Origin: Mesobacillus maritimus
Lineage (GTDB): Bacteria; Bacillota; Bacilli; Bacillales; Cytobacillaceae
Assembly: GCF_019749255.1 (NCBI RefSeq)
Contig: NZ_JACWFH010000008.1
Location: 539,937 to 603,936, forward strand
Reading direction: 5' to 3'
Length of the DNA: 64,000 nucleotides
In this document: in pieces, positions 19,317 through 27,941 of the stretch
Numbering within the stretch: the stretch's first letter is position 1
Layout: each line of letters starts with the position of its first letter
Position numbers and translations under genes: made by a program
Notes under the pieces: generated by a model
Databases searched by the model: none
The model's input: the letters and a program-made list of their open reading frames with translations, nothing else
What the model was told of the DNA's origin: nothing

Positions 19317-19526
19317 ATGGATAAAAAAGACACTAAAGATTCCTTAAAAATCGCTGGACAACAATATCATACAGACGATTATGAGCGTCAAGATGATTTA
19401 TCCTCAAGTCTTGCACAAACACATGAACAAGTGAGCGATGCTTATTTTGAAGGCGAAATTAACGGCACAATTGATAACACCGATGATGGCAAAGAAATAG
19501 AGATTCCTCGAAAAGGATATGAGTGA
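19317..19526 (+). CDS. YozQ-like protein (DUF4025), 69 aa
   Basis: An acidic soluble protein with SLKIAGQQYHTDDYERQDDL, then LAQTHEQVSDAYFEG and a final IPRKGYE. This pattern matches the Bacillus YozQ/DUF4025 family; function unknown, many members being sporulation-linked. AAAGGAGG lies eight bases before the ATG, and a strong terminator follows. Confidence 0.75.
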   Translation: MDKKDTKDSLKIAGQQYHTDDYERQDDLSSSLAQTHEQVSDAYFEGEINGTIDNTDDGKEIEIPRKGYE

Positions 19527-19532
19527 TGTTCT

Positions 19533-19560
19533 AACACCTTCATAACGAAGGTGTTTTTTC
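19533..19560 (+). terminator. Rho-independent terminator
   Basis: AACACCTTC / GAAGGTGTT hairpin followed by six T. Confidence 0.9.
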
Positions 19561-19677
19561 TTAATTATATGGAGGAATTGTCTTTCATTCCCTAACATGA
19601 AACCCTTCCTGAAACAGCATAATATGATTGCCCTCTATGGAAGAGGCAGAGCATTGTATTTTCTAAGGAGGTTGTTT

Positions 19678-20190
19678 ATGGGCATTCTAAGTGGGAATCC
19701 TAAAGAAGAACCGATGCACTATGGTGAGGTTTATGCAACATGGGTACATTTAAGTGCGGCAAAAGCTTCTGTAGCAGCATATGAGACATTGCTAAATCAT
19801 ACCGGTGATGAAGACTTAAAGAAACTCATTCAAGACATTCTTGATGATTGTAGTCGGCCGGAAATCGAGGAGATTGAGACCTTGCTAAAAGACCATGGTG
19901 TAGGAATGCCACCGACACCACCGGAGCGCCCAGATGCATGTATTGAAAATATACCAGCTGGGGCTAGGTTCTTAGATCAAGAAATAGCAATAAAAGTGAG
20001 TGGTGATTTAGCTGCAGGATTAATCAGTTGCAGCACCGTAATGGGGCAATGTATCCGCGAAGACATCTCAATGATGTATGCCGATTTCCATGCTAAAAAA
20101 GCACAATTAGCAGCAAAAGCTTTAAGGCTATTAAAGGATAAGGGATGGCTTGTCCCTCCACCACTTCATATTGATAAAACCGATTGCTAG
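19678..20190 (+). CDS. DUF3231 family protein
   Basis: A 170-residue protein starting MGILSGNPKEEPMHYGEVYA with long helices rich in Ala, Glu and Lys and a Pro-rich middle (GMPPTPPERP). It belongs to DUF3231, a ferritin-like four-helix family in Bacillaceae related to spore coat protein F; function unknown. The start is ATG 19678 after AAGGAGG; the in-frame extension to 19597 has no ribosome binding site. A small gene begins 14 nt downstream and shares its terminator. Confidence 0.8.
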   Translation: MGILSGNPKEEPMHYGEVYATWVHLSAAKASVAAYETLLNHTGDEDLKKLIQDILDDCSRPEIEEIETLLKDHGVGMPPTPPERPDACIENIPAGARFLDQEIAIKVSGDLAAGLISCSTVMGQCIREDISMMYADFHAKKAQLAAKALRLLKDKGWLVPPPLHIDKTDC

Positions 20191-20204
20191 GAAGGGGAAT
20201 ACCA

Positions 20205-20363
20205 TTGTCTAAAAAAGGTGAGTTTCAAAGCAATGAGTCACAGTATAAGATGCCTAATGCCCTTAAACAAAAGAAAGATTTTGTGTACAGAGTAGGCTAC
20301 ACTGCGACTACAGGAAACGATACTGGTGGAAAAGATGAACCTGGCATGAGATCTGATTTGTAA
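20205..20363 (+). CDS. Hypothetical protein, 52 aa
   Basis: Starts with TTG at 20205 behind GAAGGGG and encodes a hydrophilic, Lys/Gly-rich peptide (MSKKGEFQSNESQYKMPNAL, later VGYTATTGNDTGGKDEPGM). It lies 14 nt after the DUF3231 gene and directly before the shared terminator, so the two form an operon. No family recognised; composition resembles small spore proteins. Confidence 0.55.
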   Translation: MSKKGEFQSNESQYKMPNALKQKKDFVYRVGYTATTGNDTGGKDEPGMRSDL

Positions 20364-20368
20364 TAAGG

Positions 20369-20399
20369 AAAGGCTGTCACTGCGACAGCCTTTTTTTTG
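20369..20399 (+). terminator. Rho-independent terminator
   Basis: AAGGCTGTC / GACAGCCTT hairpin followed by eight T. Confidence 0.92.
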
Positions 20400-20597
20400 A
20401 TTTTCGAAAGACATTTTCTTTTTTTGGGGGTGTATTTAAAGATGTGGAGGGGAAAACAATACATATTTTTTTTATCTTTGGATGACTTCCTTCTCCCTTC
20501 TTGACACAAGGTAAAGCACCAGTTACAAATCGAGGTATTTCCGTCACCCACACATGTAGCACCAAGAATTTCATTCACTACCTTTTTTCAAGAAGAA

Positions 20598-20638
20598 CCC
20601 CCTCCTCTTCGGAATATCCTAAAAGGGAGGGGGATTTT
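20598..20638 (-). terminator. Terminator of the SplA-domain gene
   Basis: Minus strand CCCCCTCC...GGAGGGGG hairpin followed by a T-rich stretch (TTCTTCTT), just after the stop. Confidence 0.6.
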
Positions 20639-20639
20639 G

Positions 20640-20888
20640 TCAATATTCTTCTGAACCGTAAACATCTTCATATGCTTGTTTTGCAGCTTCTTCGTTGGCA
20701 AACAAAGCATCATCGTCTTCTATGGTATGGAAGGTTTCGTTGATAAATAATGCCAAGGCATTAGCATCTTTAGGGTGTGGTACGATTTCAGCTGCTTTGA
20801 TATTCGCAACAGATGGGACATGAGGGTTTCGGTAAATAACATAAACCTCATCACCCGATTGGATCTGAGTGGGATCAAGTGTGTCCAT
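20640..20888 (-). CDS. SplA-domain small protein, 82 aa
   Basis: An acidic small protein with GDEVYVIYRNPHVPSVANI near the start and a C-terminus rich in Glu/Asp/Ala. GDxVYVxYRNPH...VAxIxxAE recalls SplA, the TRAP-like regulator of the spore photoproduct lyase operon of B. subtilis. No splB gene is adjacent, so a role in spore photoproduct repair is uncertain. Of two adjacent ATGs, 20888 has the better spacing from AAGGAGG. The next minus-strand gene ends 11 nt upstream, so the two probably form an operon. Confidence 0.65.
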   Translation of the reverse strand: MDTLDPTQIQSGDEVYVIYRNPHVPSVANIKAAEIVPHPKDANALALFINETFHTIEDDDALFANEEAAKQAYEDVYGSEEY

Positions 20889-20899
20889 CATTTTCCTCC

Positions 20900-21085
20900 T
20901 TAAAGGTTTTCGTTTTGTTGTCTAATTTCATCACCTGTTAGCATAATGTTAGCTGTTTCAATCTTTCGATGTTCATCAATAGATCCACCAGGTATTTTAC
21001 TTGCAGTAGGAGCGATTCCTCCAAAAGAACTTGGTGGGTCTATTTTTTTCTCTTTTGGTTCTTGGCTTTCAGCGTTTTTACCCAA
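20900..21085 (-). CDS. Hypothetical protein, 61 aa
   Basis: A short, polar, probably disordered protein (MGKNAESQEPKEKKIDPPSS and IPGGSIDEHRKIETANI). AAGGAGTTG precedes the ATG. It lies directly upstream of the SplA-domain gene on the same strand. No family recognised. Confidence 0.55.
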   Translation of the reverse strand: MGKNAESQEPKEKKIDPPSSFGGIAPTASKIPGGSIDEHRKIETANIMLTGDEIRQQNENL

Positions 21086-22032
21086 CTATAACAACTCCTT
21101 TAAGAATTAACATTTACTTTTGAGCGAAAGTTATTCGACATAGCTAATTGATAAATCTTTAATAAAAAGGAAAGGTATTCAGAATGTTCATTGATTTGTC
21201 ACAATGAAGACAGTTACTATAGACAATTCGAGTTATAATAAAAATGTAAAGAGAAACAAATACATTAACACTTTAGGAGGCTCAACCATAATGTTCGTTC
21301 CGATTAGAGTGAACGCAGAACATTAGTTTGTAAGCGGTTGTATTAGTGTTGGTCAAAAGGCAAAAGGTTGACACGAAATGTTTATAACAATTAAACAAAG
21401 CAAATATCTAAGCGATTATCGAAAAGTTCTCGTGACCAATTATCTTCCAATTTCCGATGCTTACGATCCGAATGGAAAAGAGTAAAAGTTCTGCCTATCT
21501 AAGGTACCATACGCAGAATATAGGCTCTTAACCATAAGAATTCAGTTTTTAATGTCTCGTCCTAAGTTAAATGTATATGGTTTCATTAACTATGAAAGGG
21601 ATTTAGCTTTAAAAAAGAATTTGGGAGAATAAGAACATCTTCAAAAATGAAAGTTTTTAAAAGGGAAGAGGAAGGTTGAAGGCATTAAGGGATAATTCGA
21701 TAGGAGAATAGGTATTGTAAACCTTTTGGGTAGGTGCCTACGATTTAGAACCATATTTAAATCGCACTCGGGGTCTTTTAAACCAAAGTTTATTAATACA
21801 ATCATTTTAAACTGTAACAAATGATGAGTCTTGAAGATTTAAACCCGTAAATTAAGGAAGTAACCTTCATTTTAGGTGAAATGATTTTTAAAGTGAAGAA
21901 AAATTCTTCCGCGGAACAGCATACATCGGCTGAACCGCCAAATGAAAAATTCCGAGCGGGGATTTTCATATTAAGACCTAATGGAAGTTTGGCTGGTGCC
22001 ATGGTTGGGTCTCCTAAAGTGTTAAAGAATAT
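21086..22032. other. ~950 bp without recognisable gene, promoter-like start and terminator end
   Basis: No ORF here has both a ribosome binding site and a plausible protein. On the plus strand a TATAAT (21234-21239) is followed by AGGAGG and an 11-codon ORF (21291-21326, MFVPIRVNAEH) whose ends form an imperfect hairpin (ATGTTC / GAACAT). A 35-codon ORF (21378-21485) and a 64-codon ORF (21881-22075) follow without good starts. The stretch ends at a strong plus-strand terminator. It could be a decayed gene, or a long non-coding RNA with a short leader ORF. Confidence 0.4.
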
Positions 22033-22060
22033 AGCCCCAATTTGGGGCTTCTTCTTATTT
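22033..22060 (+). terminator. Rho-independent terminator
   Basis: AGCCCCAA / TTGGGGCT hairpin followed by TCTTCTTATTT, on the plus strand. It ends a stretch with no recognised gene. Confidence 0.7.
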
Positions 22061-22073
22061 GCTACGCTTACGT

Positions 22074-22110
22074 AACCCCCCCACTATCTATAATGGTGGG
22101 GGGGGTTGTT
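22074..22110 (-). terminator. yhfH terminator
   Basis: A very GC-rich hairpin (eight C / eight G) beyond the yhfH stop, facing convergent transcription from the left. Confidence 0.65.
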
Positions 22111-22120
22111 GTTGAATATG

Positions 22121-22252
22121 CTACTCCATTTTTTTAGATAGACAGCGTTCGCACTCCATTAAGTATGATTCTGCTTGTTCTTCCACATGTTGACCGCACT
22201 CTGGACACACCTTTTTTGGCAATGTTTTAAAAAATTCAACTGGACTCATCAT
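22121..22252 (-). CDS. yhfH: YhfH family small zinc-ribbon-like protein, 43 aa
   Basis: MMSPVEFFKTLPKKVCPECG is followed by QHVEEQAESYLMECERCL. The start (xSPVEFFKTLPxKxCPECG) and the CxxC...CxxC pairs match YhfH, a very short Bacillus protein with a zinc-ribbon-like cysteine pattern; function unknown. Two ATGs are adjacent (22252 and 22249), and GGGAG lies about 11 nt upstream. Confidence 0.8.
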   Translation of the reverse strand: MMSPVEFFKTLPKKVCPECGQHVEEQAESYLMECERCLSKKME

Positions 22253-22532
22253 GATAAAATCATCTCCCTTTTCTTTTGTAATACAATATTATTTATTTCG
22301 TTTCTGTTATAGTACAGTATAAACAAAAAAAACAAATTTGTGTAGACTTTTATTAAAAAAATCTGAAATATATAATTAGTACCTATTAGAGGAACCCTAC
22401 AAGTGGTGATTATTGAATTTGTCAAGGTAGAAAAGTGGCTAAATTATTACAAATCCATTATTTTTGACTTTTCATCCTTACTGGTTTGTCTTACAATCAA
22501 GGTAACTACTCTATGGGGAATGATGCTGATTT

Positions 22533-24695
22533 ATGGAAACACTAGAACTATCATTTAACCCTGTTTTATTATTGGTTGCAATCGTCTTAACTATAATGGC
22601 AACCTATACAGCGTTGGATTTGTTTTTTTTGGTAAAAACATCTTTGAAGAATAAACGCTTCCTTTTTATTGGAGCTTCTTTTTCATTAGGAATGGGAATT
22701 TGGGTTTTGAACTTTTTTGGGATCCTGTCCCTAAATGTGCAGGGTGATATGACCTACCAAATACCCATTAATGTGTTGGCTATCTTATTAGGAATTATAT
22801 TTTCTGCTATGGCATTTTTATCGATGTCGGCAAAGGAAATCACCCTACGACAATTGTCGATAAGCAGTGGGTTTATGACTGTTGCACTAATAGCTGTTCA
22901 TATTATTGGGGTATTTTCTATGAATGTCGGGTTTCGTTATGAACTAGGGATTTTGGCGGTAGCACTTATCCTAGTTTATAGTTCTTTTTTCTTTTCTTTC
23001 TGGATTCTTTTCTACTCCAAAAGTTTTTCTCAATCGAGCCATGTGTGGCTAAAACCTCTGACAGCACTTGTTACAACAGGAGCTATAGTTGAAGGGCATT
23101 TGTTGCTTACCCGCGCAACGACATTGTATTCACTTGATAATGAACAAGTCCATAGAATTACGATTCCTGAATCGTTTATTGGGTATATTATTTTGTTTGT
23201 TGCTGTTGTAATTTTGGGTGGTCTTATCACCTCAAGTGCACTTATGAGCAAGCGACTGGCGGTTAGTGATACAAATCTCAAGGATATCACGGATGCACTA
23301 AATGTTTCTTCAATTGTTGCGATTACAGATCCTAGAGGAAATATTACGTATGTAAATGACAAGTTTGTAGAGATTTCGAAGTATACTGAAGAGGAATTAC
23401 TTGGACAAAACCACTCAATTCTTAATTCGGGTCTTCATTCAAAGGAATTCTTTAAACAAATGTGGGCAACAATTGGAAGTGGTAGGAAATGGAAAGGTGA
23501 GATTCGTAACCGTGCGAAAGACGGTTCCTTTTATTGGGTTGATACAACCATCGTTCCTTTTCTAAACAGCAAAGGTAGACCCTATCAGTATGTTTCGATT
23601 CGTACAGATATTACAAGCAGGAAACTTGCAGAGGCAAGCCTTAAAGATTCACTAAAAGAAGTAAAGGATTATAAATTTGCTATTGATGAATCAGCGATTG
23701 TTGCTTTTACGGATGAAAAAGGAATTATTAAAAGTGTAAACGATAAGTTTGTTGAAATCTCTAAATATTCACGTGATGAATTGATTGGTCAAGACCACCG
23801 TATCTTAAATTCTGGTTTCCACTCAAAGGAGTTTTTTAAAAACCTTTGGAGAACAATTGGGACCGGAGAAGTATGGCGCGGGGAAATTCGCAACAAAGCG
23901 AAAGACGGTTCTTACTATTGGGTAGATACAACCATTGTGCCATTTTTAAAGGACAATGGGAAACCATATCAATACTTAGCTATTCGGAGCGATATAACGG
24001 AACGTAAGCAGAGTGAGGAACTCCTGCATCGTCAGGATAAGCTCGCAGCTGTAGGACAATTAGCTGCAGGTGTAGCTCATGAAATTCGGAATCCACTTAC
24101 CTCAATGAAGGGGTATGCTGAGTTTCTTCAATTAGATGAAGAAGATCCGCAACGACGTGAGTTCATCGATATTATCCTTGATGAAATAGACAGAGTTAAT
24201 AATATTGTTGAAGAGTTTATGGTCTTAGCAAAGCCAAAAGTGGTTGAGCTAGAAGAAAGAAATATTATCCCAATCCTGAAAAATATTATTTCGTTGCTTG
24301 AATTTGAGGCGCGCAAGAGAAATGTAACTCTTCACCTTAAAGCGGAAAAAGATATTGTACAAATTGAATGTGATGAAAATCGACTTAAACAAGTATTCTT
24401 GAATTTCATAAAAAATGGAATTGAAGCAATGCCTTCCGGTGGAGATTTATTTGTTCGAGCAGAAGTAATTGACAATAATATTGAAATTTCAATTCAGGAC
24501 ACAGGTGTCGGCATTCCCCCAGAGACGCTTAAAAAAATTGGGGAACCTTTCTATACAACTAAGAAAAACGGGAATGGGCTGGGGCTTATGGTATCCTTTA
24601 AAATCATTGAAAGTCATAATGGTAAGGTTTATATTGAAAGTGAACAAAATAAAGGCACAACCTTTAAAATCCTTTTGCCAGCTAAGACAGCATAA
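22533..24695 (+). CDS. Sensor histidine kinase with MHYT-like membrane domain and two PAS domains
   Basis: A 720-residue kinase. Residues 1-240 form about seven membrane segments with degenerate MHYT repeats: His123 and His189 remain, while the first repeat has lost its His (MGIWVLNFFG). Two PAS/PAC domains follow (about 255-365 and 383-490). They are near copies, sharing VNDKFVEISKY, HSKEFFK and YWVDTTIVPFL, so they arose by tandem duplication. The kinase part has the phosphoacceptor His516 (AAGVAHEIRNPLTSMKGY), then N, G1 (DTGVGIP) and G2 (GNGLGLMVS) boxes. The H-box resembles the sporulation kinases that feed Spo0F, and no response regulator gene is adjacent, so it may be an orphan phosphorelay kinase. 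Signal unknown. Confidence 0.9.
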   Translation: METLELSFNPVLLLVAIVLTIMATYTALDLFFLVKTSLKNKRFLFIGASFSLGMGIWVLNFFGILSLNVQGDMTYQIPINVLAILLGIIFSAMAFLSMSAKEITLRQLSISSGFMTVALIAVHIIGVFSMNVGFRYELGILAVALILVYSSFFFSFWILFYSKSFSQSSHVWLKPLTALVTTGAIVEGHLLLTRATTLYSLDNEQVHRITIPESFIGYIILFVAVVILGGLITSSALMSKRLAVSDTNLKDITDALNVSSIVAITDPRGNITYVNDKFVEISKYTEEELLGQNHSILNSGLHSKEFFKQMWATIGSGRKWKGEIRNRAKDGSFYWVDTTIVPFLNSKGRPYQYVSIRTDITSRKLAEASLKDSLKEVKDYKFAIDESAIVAFTDEKGIIKSVNDKFVEISKYSRDELIGQDHRILNSGFHSKEFFKNLWRTIGTGEVWRGEIRNKAKDGSYYWVDTTIVPFLKDNGKPYQYLAIRSDITERKQSEELLHRQDKLAAVGQLAAGVAHEIRNPLTSMKGYAEFLQLDEEDPQRREFIDIILDEIDRVNNIVEEFMVLAKPKVVELEERNIIPILKNIISLLEFEARKRNVTLHLKAEKDIVQIECDENRLKQVFLNFIKNGIEAMPSGGDLFVRAEVIDNNIEISIQDTGVGIPPETLKKIGEPFYTTKKNGNGLGLMVSFKIIESHNGKVYIESEQNKGTTFKILLPAKTA

Positions 24696-24726
24696 AAGAC
24701 GGAGTTTCGACTTCCGTCTTTTTTTA
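24695..24726 (+). terminator. Kinase gene terminator
   Basis: AAGACGGAAG-type hairpin (AAGACGGAG / CTTCCGTCTT) followed by seven T. Confidence 0.88.
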
Positions 24727-24852
24727 ATGGAAAAATGTTAGAAAACGGACATATATTAATGAAAAGTTGATAACATTCGTCATTAAAGTTGCCTTACAAT
24801 TAAAGGAAATGGAAAATTCTTTTAATACCTTGTTAATAAGGAGGTCTTAGAT

Positions 24853-26919
24853 ATGGGGGAAACAACCCAAATCAAAACTGTTTGTGGTTACTGTGGAACC
24901 GGATGTGGTTTGGTCTTAGATATTGTTGATAACCAAATAGTTAAAATAAGGGGAGACAAAGCAGCTCCGGTAAATAAAGGTCAAACATGTGTGAAAGGTG
25001 GATTTGCTTATAAGTATGTTCATGCGCCAAGCAGGATAAAATCACCGTTAATTAGAAAGGAAGGTAAGCTAGTTCAAGCAACATGGGAGGAAGCTTATAA
25101 TCTTATTGCGGATCGTCTCTCTTCTATTAAAAATGATTTTGGACCTGAGTCGATAACAATGTTTGCATGTGCACGAACGACAAATGAGTCCAATTATATT
25201 ACTCAAAAATTTATGCGGACTGCGATCGGAAGCAATAATATTGATGGGTGTAATCGCACTTGACATGCCTCGAGCGTCGCCGGTCTGGCGACTGTATTTG
25301 GCAGCGGTTTTCCAACTAATACCCTTGATGAAATTGATGATGCAAACGTGTTATTGTTGATGGGATCCAATACGACCGAGGCTCATCCTATTATTGGGAA
25401 TAAAATAAAAAAGGCAGCAAAATCAGGGTTAAAGGTCATTGTAGTAGACCCTAGGAGAATTGATATTGTGAAATCCGCGCATCGTCATCTTCAGATCGAC
25501 GTGGGGTCCGACATCGCCTTGATGAATGCGATGATGCACGTCATTATTAAAGAAGGACTTTATGACGAACAGTTCATTCTTCAGCACACAGATGAATTTG
25601 AAAAGTTGAAGAATCAAGTTGAATTGTATACACCTGAATTTGCTACTCATATAACTGGGCTAAGTACTGAGGATATTATTGAAACAGCAAGAGAGTATGC
25701 GAACGCAGAAAAATCCATGATTGCTTATACCTTAGGAATCACAGAGCATCATTGTGGCGTAAATAATGTCTTTGATATTGCTAATTTAGCTTTACTTACA
25801 GGCCAAATTGGCCGCCTGGGGACTGGAATCATGCCACTTCGTGGGCAGAATAATGTACAAGGCGCAGGGGATATGGGGTGCTTGCCGAACCAATTAACAG
25901 GAGCAGCTAGTATTGCCGATGAAGAATATCGTAAGCGGTTTGAAACTACTTGGAACATAGAAATTAGTGCGAAGATCGGCGATACTCAGACAAGAACGTT
26001 TGAACGGATTGGCGAAGGGGAGGTAAAAGCACTTTATATTATTGGAGAAAACCCCCTACTTGCTGATGTACATATGAACCATACAAGGGAATTATTGAAA
26101 AAACTTGATTTACTCGTTGTACAGGATATCTTTTTAACAGAAACAGCAGAATATGCTGATGTTGTCCTGCCGGCTAAATCATGGGGTGAAGTAGATGGCA
26201 CCTATACAAACACAGATCGGAGAATCCAGCGTGTTCGTAAAGCGGTAGAAGCTGCACCAGATGTGAAAGAAGACTGGGAAATTTTATGTGAGCTTTCTAC
26301 ACGTTTAGGATATCCAATGCAATACGAAAATAGTGAAGATATTTGGAATGAAGTCCGTATGTTGGCTTGGGAAATGTATGGTGGTATAAGTTACGAACGT
26401 CTTGAAAAGGAATATAGCATCCATTACCCTTGTCCTAATGAAGGTCATCCAGGTACGAAAATCCTTCATGCTGGATTTCATCGGGAAGAAGTGGGAGGTA
26501 AGGTTTCTTCCTTTGTTCCTGTTGAATATACCTCTCCGTTGGAACTTCCTGATGAGGATTATCCCTTTACCTTAACAACAGGACGCCGTTTAGAATCCTA
26601 TAATACCCATTCTCAGACCCGATTTTATGCGGATGGGGTGAAAATTAGGCAAAAAGAAGAAACAGTCGATATACATCCTGAAGATGCCGTTCGGCTAGGG
26701 ATTTTAGATGGTAGTCTTGTCAAGGTAAGTTCAAGACGAGGCGAATTAAAGGTAAAAGCCAAAATCACTGAACAGGTAGTCCCTGGACTTGTATTTATGA
26801 GTTTTCACTGGTCAGAAGTCCCTACCAATGTGCTTACGCTTAATGAGTTTGATCCCATTTCTGGGACAGCAGAATATAAAGCCTGTGCCGTACAGGTAGA
26901 GCCTGTACTAGATCAATAA
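24853..26919 (+). CDS. fdhF: Formate dehydrogenase alpha subunit, selenoprotein (in-frame UGA = selenocysteine 137)
   Basis: The frame is interrupted only by a TGA at 25261-25263, and homology continues in the same frame on both sides: GCNRT-U-HASSVAGLATVFG. In formate dehydrogenases this position is Sec (or Cys), the ligand to Mo/W. A SECIS hairpin follows at the right distance, so this is readthrough, not a broken gene. The 688-residue product has an N-terminal [4Fe-4S] motif (Cys11, Cys14, Cys18, Cys46) and the bis-molybdopterin domains, close in size to E. coli FDH-H. It lacks the N-terminal ferredoxin extension of longer Bacillus types. It oxidises formate to CO2, but no electron-acceptor subunit is adjacent, so its partner is unknown. 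AAGGAGGTC precedes the ATG. Confidence 0.93.
25264..25292 (+). promoter_or_regulatory. Bacterial SECIS element of fdhF
   Basis: Immediately after the UGA, GTCGCC (25276-25281), loop GGTCT and GGCGAC (25287-25292) form a 6-bp hairpin. The loop lies 18 nt after the UGA, the same distance and the same GGUCU loop as I recall for E. coli fdhF, where it binds SelB with the Sec-tRNA. Confidence 0.88.
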
Positions 26920-27427
26920 ATGTGTATGCAAATATTATGGAGAATAGGTTCAAAGTGTCGAGAGCTTTATCGTTCTCGGCATTTTTTATTTGGGCTAGTT
27001 CGAGTAACTAATTTTCATTATAAGATAATCCTCACGGGTAAAAACTGATGATGCTGTTGGTTGCGACTAAGGTATTGAGGGTTCTCTTTCGCTTACCATA
27101 CTTTCTAATGGTTAGTGGTTATGGGCATTGAGAGGGCTCTCTCGCTTACTATATTTTCTTATGGATAGTGACTAAGGGCATTGAGTGGTTCCCTCAGTTA
27201 CCATACTTTCTCTTCCTAAGCGAGTAAGGGCACTGAGCTGTTTACAATTCATCCAATGGAGAATAGGAGCTTTAGGTTTACTTTCCTAATAATTCTGTTA
27301 TTTTGTTACATTCCTGTTATATACCTGTTACCTTTGTTATTTAATTAACACCTTTCTGTTCTTTGGTTTCTGAAAAATTATGTTACGATAACAACATCAA
27401 GAAATTAGCCCGAAGGAGGCAAACAAA
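26920..27427. other. Intergenic region with fdhF terminator and 53-bp tandem repeats
   Basis: A terminator hairpin (26954-26989, GTGTCGAGAGC / GTTCTCGGCA, six T) closes fdhF. A stretch of degenerate tandem repeats follows (separate entry), then about 180 bp of AT-rich promoter DNA for the 3D-domain gene. Confidence 0.6.
27065..27240. repeat. Imperfect tandem repeat, ~53-bp period, about 3.3 copies
   Basis: The phrase CTAAGGNATTGAG recurs with ATTGAG/CTGAG cores near 27075, 27128, 27181 and 27233. Each is followed by a GGTTCTCT-like and a GCTTACCATACTTTCT-like segment. The periods are 53, 53 and 52 bases. No ORF spans the repeats. Confidence 0.7.
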
Positions 27428-27898
27428 ATGAAAAAGTTTCTATTTTCTTTGATTGCTGTTGTGGCTATTTCAACAGCTATAGGATCTAGTGCAATGGCAG
27501 AAGAATTGACGATTGATAACGATAGAAAATTAAATGATATAGAATTAGCAGCAATAAAGCCTAGTAACTCTGCAGAGGCTGCGGTAAAAGAAGAGATTAA
27601 GGTGGAAAAGCAAATAACCGTTGCGGCAACAGCATATACTGCAGAATGTCAAGGATGCTCTGGAACAACTAAAACGGGGATAAACCTTCTGGAAAACCCT
27701 GATGAAAAGGTAATAGCAGTAGACCCTGACATTATTCCGTTAGGCTCGAAAGTATATGTTGAAGGTTATGGATATGCAGTAGCTGGAGACATTGGTGGAG
27801 GAATTAATGGGCATGAAATTGATGTTTACCTATCAGAAGAACAAGATGCTGTTGAATGGGGAAGACAACAAGTAAAAGTGGCTATTGTTGAAGATTAA
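27428..27898 (+). CDS. Secreted 3D-domain protein
   Basis: A 156-residue protein with a signal peptide (about residues 1-24, ending ...SSAMA) and a C-terminal 3D domain. The three conserved Asp lie in VIAVDPDIIPLGSKVYVEGY, AGDIGGG and EIDVYL. This domain is the catalytic fold of lytic transglycosylases of the MltA/Rpf-like group. In Bacillus it occurs in YabE, YocH, YuiC and YorM, which remodel peptidoglycan. There is no LysM or G5 domain, so it is a minimal form. AAGGAGG precedes the ATG. Confidence 0.88.
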   Translation: MKKFLFSLIAVVAISTAIGSSAMAEELTIDNDRKLNDIELAAIKPSNSAEAAVKEEIKVEKQITVAATAYTAECQGCSGTTKTGINLLENPDEKVIAVDPDIIPLGSKVYVEGYGYAVAGDIGGGINGHEIDVYLSEEQDAVEWGRQQVKVAIVED

Positions 27899-27905
27899 TA
27901 AATGA

Positions 27906-27938
27906 AAGCTGTCCTTTAAAAAGGGGACAGCTTTTTTC
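27906..27938 (+). terminator. Terminator of the 3D-domain gene
   Basis: AAGCTGTCC / GGACAGCTT stem followed by six T, facing the convergent coiled-coil gene. Confidence 0.88.
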
Positions 27939-27941
27939 ATT

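Noticed and set aside
21881-22075. 64-codon plus-strand ORF in the empty region
   Set aside because: Overlaps the terminator at 22033-22060 and resembles no known protein.
24853-26919. fdhF as a pseudogene or two separate genes
   Set aside because: The TGA is at the known Sec position, the frame is unchanged and a SECIS hairpin with correct loop and distance follows.
27065-27240. CRISPR array
   Set aside because: The repeats are imperfect along their whole 53-bp length without alternating constant repeat and variable spacer, and no cas genes are present.
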